Below, one piece after another: positions 7,282-11,883 of a DNA stretch of 11,883 bases (its first letter is position 1; every line of letters begins with the position of its first letter). Below the pieces are notes generated by a model that saw only the letters and a list, made by a program, of their open reading frames with translations, ran no database searches and was not told where the DNA came from. The position numbers and the translations under genes are program-made. This DNA is from an uncultured Alphaproteobacteria bacterium (lineage in GTDB: Bacteria > Pseudomonadota > Alphaproteobacteria > RF32 > CAG-239): NCBI GenBank assembly GCA_944392285.1, contig CALXWF010000104.1, forward strand, positions 1 through 11,883, in the 5' to 3' direction.

Positions 7282-7797
7282 TTATTGTCTTGACGGAATA
7301 AGAAATGCGGCAGAATCGCCTTTTTTGGCCAAGCCACCCAGATTTAACGCCTCAACCATCAGGCCTTTCTCAACAGGATAAATCAATAAATAAAGCGGCG
7401 TTTCTTTACCTTGAGCCAAATTGCGGCACAGGCGCATCTCTGCCTCGGTAACACCAAGATTTATCTTGGCCATGATGATGTGGTCTGCCAATAAATAATT
7501 GTCTTTAGGGGTGAGGTTTTTTATCGGAACTTCTTCAAAATGAGCCAAATTTTGCAACATTAAACGGCGATAACGCTGCTCTATCAACGAGGTGTCGGTA
7601 TTTGCAGCATAATAGTCTTTAAGTGCCTGATGCAAACCAGCTACTAAATTTGTATCATTGCAGGCAGGCAAAGCCTGAGGCTCAACAGAGGCTTGCTCTT
7701 GCGGCGCCGCAATTATTACCGCTTCGTCTTCCGCCGCGGCGACCGAAACCGGCAGCAACGACAAAAAACACAAAGCGGCAATAAAGCGGTACAACAT
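7282..7797 (-). CDS. Small exported protein of unknown function
   Basis: Unrecognised. The first 22 residues form a clear Sec signal peptide: short basic start, hydrophobic core (FIAALCFLSLLPVSV) and cleavage after AAA, before EDEAVI. The mature part is about 150 residues with a short A/P/Q-rich linker (to about 44), then a helical domain. It has two cysteines (C46 and C124) that could form a periplasmic disulphide. The start is well supported: AGGAG (7804-7808) overlaps the asnS TAG stop (7807-7809) and lies six bases before the ATG, leaving only nine bases between the genes, so it is translated from the asnS transcript. The link to asparaginyl-tRNA synthetase suggests shared expression, not shared function. 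Confidence 0.85.
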   Translation of the reverse strand: MLYRFIAALCFLSLLPVSVAAAEDEAVIIAAPQEQASVEPQALPACNDTNLVAGLHQALKDYYAANTDTSLIEQRYRRLMLQNLAHFEEVPIKNLTPKDNYLLADHIIMAKINLGVTEAEMRLCRNLAQGKETPLYLLIYPVEKGLMVEALNLGGLAKKGDSAAFLIPSRQ

Positions 7798-7806
7798 TAT
7801 CTTCTC

Positions 7807-9195
7807 CTAGAAATTGAGCGAGTTCGGCGTTCTTGGGAAGGGCAGGACGTCTCTGATGTTGCTAATACCGGTTACAAGCATCATCATACGCTCAAAACCA
7901 AGGCCGAATCCGGCATGGGGGACGGAGCCGTATTTGCGCGAATCCAAATACCATGAATAGTCATCTTCATGCATGCCCATCTTGCGAATCTTTTCAACCA
8001 GAACATCATAACGTTCTTCACGCTGAGAACCGCCAATCAGCTCGCCAATCCGCGGGACCAAGACATCCATCGCGGCAACGGTTTTGCCGTCATCATTCAA
8101 ACGCATATAAAACGCTTTTATCTCTTGCGGATAGTCACGAACGATTACCGGCTTTTTGAAATATTCTTCCGCCAGAAAACGCTCATGCTCGGTTTGCATG
8201 TCTATGCCATATTCAGGTTTATATTCAAAGTTTTTGCCTGATTTTTGCATAATTTCAATCGCTTCGGTGTAGGTAATGCGGGCGAAGTCATTGTTCATGA
8301 TGTTGTCTAACGTGGCTTTTAAGGTCGGATCAACAAATTTTTCAAAAAGCTCGATATCATCAGGGCAATGCTCGACAACATGTTTGACGCAGAAACGAAC
8401 CATATCTTCCGCCAAATCCATATCATCATGAATGTCGGCAAAAGCCATTTCAGGCTCTATCATCCAAAACTCGGCGGCATGACGCGTGGTGTTGGAATTT
8501 TCGGCTCTGAAGGTGGGGCCGAAAGTATAGATATCTCCCAAACCCATGGCGTACATTTCACCGTTAAGCTGGCCGGAAACCGTCAACCTTGCCTCTTTGC
8601 CGAAAAAGTCTTTACTGTAGTCTACCTTGCCGTCCGGCGTACGCGGCAGATTTTCTAAATCAAGCGTGGTGACTTGGAACATTTCACCGGCACCTTCACA
8701 GTCAGACCCCGTGATTATGGGCGTGTGGACATAACGGAAGCCACGGTCATGGAAAAATTTGTGAATGGCATAAGATAATTCCGAACGAACTCTGAAGGCT
8801 GCGCCGTATTTGTTGGTACGCGGGCGCAAATGAGCAATACTGCGCAAATATTCATCACTGTGTTTTTTCTTTTGCAGAGGATAATCTTCATCGGCAATGT
8901 CATAAATAGTTAAATCTTTAGCCACAATCTCATATTTTTGGGCGCCGCCCTGAGAGGCAACCAACGCACCGCTAACCGCAACAGACGAGCCGGTTGTGAG
9001 TTTTTTGACGTCTTCATAATTATTTAGGGTATTATTGGCAATAATCTGGATATTTTTGAGGCAGGAGCCGTCATTTAACTCAATAAACGAAAAATCTTTG
9101 GCATCTCTTCTGGTGCGAACCCATCCTTTGACCAAAACCTCATCCAAAGGAGATTCTGCTTGTAAAAGCTGTGCAATCTTAGTTCTTTTTAACAT
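7807..9195 (-). CDS. asnS: Asparaginyl-tRNA synthetase
   Basis: This class IIb synthetase activates asparagine with ATP and loads it onto tRNA-Asn. With ATG at 9193-9195 it has 462 residues, close to the 466 of E. coli. Visible: N-terminal OB-fold anticodon-binding domain (18-100, LVKGWVRTRRDAKDFSFIEL); motif 1 region (about 134-162); motif 2, FRAENSNTTRHAAEFWMIEPE region (229-249), whose TTRHAAEF form is typical of AsnRS rather than AspRS; GGSQREERYD (388-397); and motif 3 GFGLGFERMM (429-438). The start is chosen for the AGGGA site seven bases upstream; an in-frame ATG at 9250-9252 would place the start in a hairpin-bearing leader and lacks a site. All catalytic motifs look intact. Confidence 0.97.
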   Translation of the reverse strand: MLKRTKIAQLLQAESPLDEVLVKGWVRTRRDAKDFSFIELNDGSCLKNIQIIANNTLNNYEDVKKLTTGSSVAVSGALVASQGGAQKYEIVAKDLTIYDIADEDYPLQKKKHSDEYLRSIAHLRPRTNKYGAAFRVRSELSYAIHKFFHDRGFRYVHTPIITGSDCEGAGEMFQVTTLDLENLPRTPDGKVDYSKDFFGKEARLTVSGQLNGEMYAMGLGDIYTFGPTFRAENSNTTRHAAEFWMIEPEMAFADIHDDMDLAEDMVRFCVKHVVEHCPDDIELFEKFVDPTLKATLDNIMNNDFARITYTEAIEIMQKSGKNFEYKPEYGIDMQTEHERFLAEEYFKKPVIVRDYPQEIKAFYMRLNDDGKTVAAMDVLVPRIGELIGGSQREERYDVLVEKIRKMGMHEDDYSWYLDSRKYGSVPHAGFGLGFERMMMLVTGISNIRDVLPFPRTPNSLNF

Positions 9196-9228
9196 TTTTA
9201 TTTCCCTAAATTTATACTCTATCCATTT

Positions 9229-9251
9229 TGCGACTGCCTTTTGCGGTCGCA
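9229..9251 (-). promoter_or_regulatory. Hairpin in the asnS 5' leader
   Basis: In the leader between the candidate asnS promoter and its start, TGCGAC (9246-9251 on the minus strand) pairs perfectly with GTCGCA (9229-9234), leaving an 11-base loop. No T-run follows the stem, so it is not a simple attenuator. I see no T-box features. Function is unknown; a 6-bp stem can occur by chance. Confidence 0.35.
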
Positions 9252-9271
9252 TATTTCCAATAAACAGCGGT

Positions 9272-9300
9272 ACTATATAACAGGAAAGTTTAATTGTCTA
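9272..9300 (-). promoter_or_regulatory. asnS promoter
   Basis: Minus-strand TAGACA (9295-9300), 17-base spacer, TATAGT (9272-9277). Transcription would begin near 9265, about 70 bases before the ATG. It would drive asnS and the small exported protein gene behind it. Confidence 0.65.
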
Positions 9301-9303
9301 GCG

Positions 9304-9338
9304 TTGACAAAAAAGAATCTGATGATTAAGTTGATAAT
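9304..9338 (+). promoter_or_regulatory. Candidate promoter of the lipoprotein gene
   Basis: A perfect -35 hexamer TTGACA lies at 9304-9309, back to back with the asnS -35 region. The best -10 match, GATAAT (9333-9338), is 23 bases away, which is too far for a standard pair; nearer hexamers are poor. The gene must start transcription in this interval because the preceding gene is divergent, but the exact -10 is unresolved. Confidence 0.4.
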
Positions 9339-9364
9339 AAACAAAACATTATAGGAGAAAGTTG

Positions 9365-9832
9365 ATGAAAAAGCTTGCTGTCCTTCTCATCTTGCCTTTT
9401 TTGACCCTTATGGGGGCTTGTACTTCTGATATCGGCATTGACCAATATGATACGACCGGCGTCGGTGAAGTTAACCGCGCGGCAATGGGAACCGTGGTTA
9501 CGGTCAGAAGAGTTCGCGTTACTTCTAATGACAATAACGCCGGCTCTTTTGTCGGCGCAGCTGCCGGCGGCGTGGCAGGTTCGCTTATCGGCGGCAGTGA
9601 TGCGGCGCATATCTTGGGCGCTATCGGCGGGGCAACGCTTGGAAGCATTGCCGGAGACGCGGCACAAAGCGAATTGTCAGCTCAGACAGGTTATGAATAT
9701 GTCATTGAACTGAATAACGGTAATTTGATTACGGTTTCTCAAGGTAATGACGTGGTTTTGTCGCCGGGACAAAAATGTATTGTGCTCTATGGGCAGCGTG
9801 CCAGAGTTATTCCTTATAACGGAAATTATTAA
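9365..9832 (+). CDS. Glycine-zipper outer-membrane lipoprotein (SlyB/17-kDa antigen-like)
   Basis: A 155-residue lipoprotein. Residues 1-19 form a lipoprotein signal ending in the lipobox LMGAC, with C19 as the lipidated cysteine. D22 is at mature position +4; no D at +2, so outer-membrane sorting would be expected by the rule known from enterobacteria. Residues 59-98 form a glycine-zipper double hairpin (GSFVGAAAGGVAGSLIGG and LGAIGGATLGSIAG), as in SlyB, Pcp and rickettsial 17-kDa antigens. The C-terminal beta-rich part (110-150, YEYVIELNNGNLITV) is also typical. Such proteins help maintain outer-membrane integrity. ATG is chosen because AGGAG (9353-9357) is seven bases upstream; an overlapping TTG at 9362 is less likely. 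It is monocistronic, divergent from asnS and convergent with the next gene. Confidence 0.92.
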   Translation: MKKLAVLLILPFLTLMGACTSDIGIDQYDTTGVGEVNRAAMGTVVTVRRVRVTSNDNNAGSFVGAAAGGVAGSLIGGSDAAHILGAIGGATLGSIAGDAAQSELSAQTGYEYVIELNNGNLITVSQGNDVVLSPGQKCIVLYGQRARVIPYNGNY

Positions 9833-9870
9833 AAAAAATAATCTCTCCCGAGCGGAGAGATTATTTTTTT
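9831..9870. terminator. Bidirectional terminator between convergent genes
   Basis: A near-perfect inverted repeat of about 17 bp (A-rich arm ending TAATCTCTCC, loop CGAGC, arm GGAGAGATTA ending in T-run) works in both directions, with T tracts on either strand. It starts at the lipoprotein stop codon and reaches the stop codon of the minus-strand gene at 9869. Confidence 0.93.
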
Positions 9871-10801
9871 AGCCCCAACAACAATTCTTCAGCTTAAACC
9901 ACCAACGTTTGTAGAACGGCGGGCGGCGATTTAGAGCATTGAATTCTGCCCAGCCTTTTTCAAGCGCACGCTCTTTCGTCAAAACCATGTCAACACTGCC
10001 GAGCTTGTTAAGATTTCCGGCTGTGCGATGACGCAAAATTCTGGAATTTTCTTTGGTTAAAAAGTTTTCTTTCTCCAAAATGGCGGCAATTTCTTCTCCG
10101 CTTTTGGGGGTATCAAAATCTTGGGTGCGAAATCCATAAGCAAAAAACGGCACATGCTCGTCCCAGTCTGCCTCAAGCTGCAGCCGCGGACAATCATGGT
10201 ATTGCCCGGCTTCAAGCGCAATTTGAAACAAAGCATACAAAACCGTGTTATAGTCATATTCTCTGGTATTGAGAATGGAACTAAACTCGGCAAAGGTTTT
10301 GTTTACGCCATATTCTTTGGGACCATAGCGATAAAAAACAGACCAACGCGGATATTCACCAAAGAAATTTTGATAATGTTTGCGCCCTTGCTCATCTTCT
10401 TTTTGGCGAAAATAATTCAAAATAATGGTACCGATTTTAAGCCGCTTGCGCCCGCTTTGCACCAAAGTGTAGGTTTCAACACCGCAGACATTGGTCGATT
10501 TTATGATTTTGAAATTATCGTCACGTTTCTTTTTTTGATTATAGAGACGGGTGCGCCCGACTTCCGCTTCGGCATAAATCATTTTGTTTACATCAAGTAA
10601 GGGCGTGTGTGCGGCGGCAAGTTTTTGTTCCAAGACTTCTGCCGGAAGATACATTGCAATACACCCGAGCTCGGAGATGGCTGCCAAATTGCCGCTCTCT
10701 ATTACTTTGTCATATTTTGGGCCGTCAATTACTTTTTGGTCAAGGGAATAAAACCCATGGCGCGATGATGAAGCAAACTGTTCCAACTGGCGGTCAGACA
10801 T
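9869..10801 (-). CDS. C-terminal half of a probable tandem GNAT-like protein (frame-disrupted)
   Basis: This 310-codon frame has no ribosome binding site before its first ATG (10799-10801), and its first 23 codons overlap the end of the upstream GNAT-like frame, where the other frame is the one that looks like protein. Genuine coding therefore probably begins near 10728 (residue 24). The clearest feature is CPRLQLEADWDEHVPFFAYGF (204-224, minus-strand), which aligns without gaps with CDALCLTASW...MGF (110-130) of the upstream frame: the C, L, L, A, W and GF positions are shared. That suggests a second GNAT-like domain at about 105-230. The remainder is a linker (24-100) and a basic, aromatic tail ending FYKRWWFKLKNCCWG. 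No signal peptide. Its substrate is unknown. It could instead be an independent gene, a broken half, or the product of programmed -1 frameshifting. Confidence 0.6.
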   Translation of the reverse strand: MSDRQLEQFASSSRHGFYSLDQKVIDGPKYDKVIESGNLAAISELGCIAMYLPAEVLEQKLAAAHTPLLDVNKMIYAEAEVGRTRLYNQKKKRDDNFKIIKSTNVCGVETYTLVQSGRKRLKIGTIILNYFRQKEDEQGRKHYQNFFGEYPRWSVFYRYGPKEYGVNKTFAEFSSILNTREYDYNTVLYALFQIALEAGQYHDCPRLQLEADWDEHVPFFAYGFRTQDFDTPKSGEEIAAILEKENFLTKENSRILRHRTAGNLNKLGSVDMVLTKERALEKGWAEFNALNRRPPFYKRWWFKLKNCCWG

Positions 10802-11139
10802 AAGGCATCACAATTTTGTTCAAGCATACGTTCAACGGCAATTCCCGACAAAATTTTGCCGACCCGATATCTGGGGTCAAGACTGCCCAGCAAGGGCAGA
10901 TGCATCTCTTTACCGTGGCGCGTGACCATACAATAGCCAATAACACGACGTTTGCGCAAAACAATTTTATATAGCTCGTTCTCTTCACCGAAAGAATTAT
11001 CCGGACAGCGATAAACCGCCGCCTTATGCCGAACTTTGTGCATGCGCGAAATAACTTCCACAAAACCTACGATATAGCTGCCTTTTTCTAAGATATCAAT
11101 GTTTAGCGGCTTGATTAGAATCTGATTGCCCTGGGCCAC
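10729..11139 (-). CDS. GNAT-fold acetyltransferase-like protein, N-terminal half
   Basis: A 136-residue frame resembling a GNAT N-acyltransferase: a central strand YKIVLRKRRVIGYCMVTR (57-74), strand and helix around HLPLLGSLDPRYRVGKILSGIAVERMLEQ (80-108, in place of the acetyl-CoA loop, which is degenerate), then the characteristic C-terminal part LCLTASWNSLLHHRAMGF (113-130). Acceptor unknown; the poor acetyl-CoA loop leaves activity in doubt. Start is GTG (11137-11139) with AGAGGA about ten bases upstream. It stops six codons after the MGF motif, at a TAA immediately following C AAA AAG (10732-10738), while the overlapping -1 frame continues for 287 codons. A -1 shift there would give one 423-residue protein with two GNAT-like domains. 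Confidence 0.7.
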   Translation of the reverse strand: MAQGNQILIKPLNIDILEKGSYIVGFVEVISRMHKVRHKAAVYRCPDNSFGEENELYKIVLRKRRVIGYCMVTRHGKEMHLPLLGSLDPRYRVGKILSGIAVERMLEQNCDALCLTASWNSLLHHRAMGFIPLTKK

Positions 11140-11171
11140 GTTATTTAGTCCTCTTATTGTGTTTTTTATGA

Positions 11172-11177
11172 AGTATA
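11172..11177 (-). promoter_or_regulatory. Candidate -10 element of the GNAT-like gene
   Basis: Minus-strand TATACT (11172-11177) would start transcription about 25 bases before the GTG start. The region 17 bases upstream (AATAAC) is a poor -35. The gap is very AT-rich, so chance matches are likely. Confidence 0.35.
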
Positions 11178-11212
11178 AAACTATATGTTTAAAAGTTATT
11201 TAAAATAAAAAG

Positions 11213-11234
11213 TGCAAGGTTTCTGCCTCTTGCA
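11213..11234. repeat. Inverted repeat upstream of the GNAT-like gene
   Basis: TGCAAG (11213-11218) and CTTGCA (11229-11234) form a perfect 6-bp inverted repeat around a 10-base spacer. It lies about 75 bases upstream of the GTG start, upstream of the candidate -10. On the minus strand a T-rich stretch follows, so it could be a weak terminator or an operator; neither reading is strong. Confidence 0.35.
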
Positions 11235-11275
11235 AAGAAAAACGCAAAAAAAATCATAAAATATGAAAATATTAC

Positions 11276-11304
11276 TTGACCTAAAACAAAAATACATTTA
11301 TATA
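11276..11304 (+). promoter_or_regulatory. tRNA-Glu promoter
   Basis: TTGACC (11276-11281), a 17-base spacer and TATATA (11299-11304), followed by a GC-containing discriminator (GCCCTAG) as is usual for stable-RNA promoters. Transcription would begin near 11311, about 11 bases before the mature tRNA. Confidence 0.8.
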
Positions 11305-11321
11305 TGCCCTAGTCTTATAGC

Positions 11322-11397
11322 GGTCCCATCGTCTAGAGGCCTAGGACATCGCCCTTTCACGGCGGTAACACGAGTTCGAATCTCGTTGGGATCACCA
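11322..11397 (+). tRNA. tRNA-Glu (anticodon UUC)
   Basis: All cloverleaf arms can be drawn: acceptor GGTCCCA with TGGGATC (one G:T pair), D arm with GTCTAGAGGCCTAGGAC, anticodon stem TCGCC/GGCGG around loop CTTTCAC giving anticodon TTC, and T arm ACGAG/CTCGT with TTCGAAT loop. Discriminator A and an encoded CCA (11395-11397) follow. The body closely matches bacterial tRNA-Glu, including the CGCCCTTTCACGGCGGTAAC block. It reads GAA and GAG and supplies glutamate for translation and, in many bacteria, for tetrapyrrole synthesis. Confidence 0.97.
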
Positions 11398-11433
11398 TTA
11401 AAAAACTCTCCTTTATGGAGAGTTTTTTAATGG
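11395..11433 (+). terminator. tRNA-Glu terminator, stem reaching the encoded CCA
   Basis: A 17-bp perfect inverted repeat (CCATTAAAAAACTCTCC, loop TTTAT, GGAGAGTTTTTTAATGG) begins at the CCA of the tRNA. The effective terminator is the inner part with the T-run 11423-11428. Being symmetric, it could also stop transcription from the right. Confidence 0.88.
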
Positions 11434-11445
11434 TAATTTTAATTT

Positions 11446-11579
11446 GATTCGAACTCGTAGAGACGAGTTCGACAAGGACGAGAGGCAGACGGGAGTATGC
11501 CGGTGAGGGCATAGCCCGAGCGAGGACGCAGCGGCGCAGAGAGCAAAGCGAACAAGCCAATCTCGCCCAAATCACCATT
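11446..11579 (+). repeat. GC-rich tRNA-mimicking element behind tRNA-Glu
   Basis: The DNA is visibly richer in GC than its surroundings. At the left, TCGAACTCGT (11449-11458) and ACGAGTTCGA (11463-11472) form a 10-bp hairpin with loop AGAG; the second arm repeats the T-arm of tRNA-Glu and 11446-11458 is a 13-base inverted copy of 11370-11382. At the right, 11559-11579 reads AATCTCG, five bases, ATCACCATT, matching the 3' end of the tRNA (11379-11399) at the same spacing, including CCA. Between lies an 87-base insert (11472-11558) that begins with ACAAGG and ends with ACAAGCC. It contains a TATGCC/GGCATA stem (11496-11513). The layout is that of a tRNA 3' end split within its T-loop. It may be a remnant of an insertion, a repeat family, or a structured RNA; I see no convincing protein. 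Confidence 0.6.
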
Positions 11580-11581
11580 TC

Positions 11582-11614
11582 AAACGGCAGACTAAAAAGT
11601 CTGCTGTTTTTTTT
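11582..11614 (+). terminator. Rho-independent terminator after the tRNA-mimicking element
   Basis: A stem of about 12 bp (core GCAGACT at 11587-11593 with AGTCTGC at 11598-11604, loop AAAA, extended by AAACG/TGTTT with one G:T pair) is followed by a run of T to 11614. It follows the pseudo-CCA of the element at the same distance as the tRNA-Glu terminator follows the real CCA. 11615-11759 is AT-rich and shows no other feature beyond weak promoter-like hexamers. Confidence 0.88.
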
Positions 11615-11759
11615 AGTTTATACGAGTTTGGATGTTACATTTAAAAAAAATGCGTATTTGAGAAATTTCACGAACTTGCTACAGATTTGCTTTAAATTAT
11701 TGCATTTTATAAATTATTGAAGTAAAAAAATATGCAGTCTATTAAACAGGATGTGATAA

Positions 11760-11883
11760 ATGAGTAAATTGATTTTATTTTTATTTATATTGTTTCCTCA
11801 AATGTGCTTAGGGGGAGAGATTGGTTGGGTTGATGAAAATGGTAATGTAGTGTCTGATAAAGAAGTTGCAGACTTTATGGGAG
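11760..11883 (+). CDS. N-terminal fragment of an exported protein (cut by window edge)
   Basis: An open frame of 41 codons running off the right end. ATG at 11760-11762 is preceded by AGGA eight bases upstream. Residues 1-18 (MSKLILFLFILFPQMCLG) look like a Sec signal peptide, and the cysteine at 16 is not in a good lipobox. The mature start GEIGWVDENGNVVSDKEVADF resembles the opening of small periplasmic proteins with a W-VDENG motif (as in DUF4124), but the fragment is too short to place in a family. Codon use is AT-rich compared with the genes to the left. Confidence 0.6.
   Translation, partial: MSKLILFLFILFPQMCLGGEIGWVDENGNVVSDKEVADFMG

Noticed and set aside
9196..9265. T-box riboswitch upstream of asnS
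   Set aside because: The leader is too short and lacks the T-box and specifier features; the stem is not followed by a terminator or antiterminator.
9349..9667. Two long minus-strand frames opposite the lipoprotein gene
   Set aside because: They are shadows of the glycine- and alanine-rich coding strand; the plus-strand product has a lipobox, a ribosome binding site and a recognisable family.
11357..11578. Minus-strand open frame of 73 codons ending in residues such as IPTRFELV
   Set aside because: It is the antisense translation of the tRNA-Glu 3' half, its terminator and the GC-rich element. The TRFEL stretch is the reverse reading of a T-arm, a well-known false protein call.
1..11883. 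CRISPR array, transposase, integrase, toxin-antitoxin pair or defence operon
   Set aside because: I looked for regularly spaced repeats, DDE or tyrosine-recombinase motifs and paired small genes on both strands and found none.

Overview
The window reads as chromosomal DNA of an alphaproteobacterium with moderately low GC. The main evidence is the order prmC – DUF4167 gene – clpB, a neighbourhood typical of Alphaproteobacteria, together with the DUF4167 protein itself and a sigma-32 (RpoH) of alphaproteobacterial type. Assignment below class level cannot be made from the sequence. Almost everything is on the minus strand, so the genes read from high to low coordinates. Plus-strand features are one lipoprotein gene, a tRNA-Glu, a GC-rich element behind the tRNA, and the first 41 codons of a secreted protein at the right edge.

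Layout from left to right. 131-158 is a minus-strand terminator. 173-607 is an unrecognised small protein whose start overlaps the clpB stop (ATGA). 604-3192 is the ClpB disaggregase, with a candidate heat-shock-type promoter just upstream. 3265-4413 is a membrane-anchored metallophosphoesterase and 4432-4947 the DUF4167 protein; these two are tightly spaced. 5114-5965 is PrmC, which methylates release factors. 6021-6052 is a terminator ending the next unit, which contains rpoH (6278-7174) and a 58-residue protein (6073-6249). 7282-7797 is a small exported protein and 7807-9195 is asparaginyl-tRNA synthetase, with nine bases between them. A divergent promoter region follows, then the glycine-zipper lipoprotein gene (9365-9832), which shares a bidirectional terminator with the convergent gene behind it. 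9869-11139 holds two overlapping minus-strand reading frames that look like the two halves of one tandem GNAT-fold protein broken by a -1 frame change. 11322-11397 is tRNA-Glu(UUC) with its own promoter and terminator. 11446-11579 is a GC-rich element that resembles a tRNA 3' end split in the T-loop, followed by a second terminator. 11760 onward is a partial secreted protein.

Functionally the window combines protein quality control (ClpB and its probable regulator RpoH), translation (PrmC, AsnRS, tRNA-Glu) and envelope proteins (metallophosphoesterase, glycine-zipper lipoprotein, small exported proteins). I see no defence system, CRISPR array, phage module or transposase. The two points most worth following are the frame-broken tandem GNAT gene and the tRNA-mimicking element behind tRNA-Glu.
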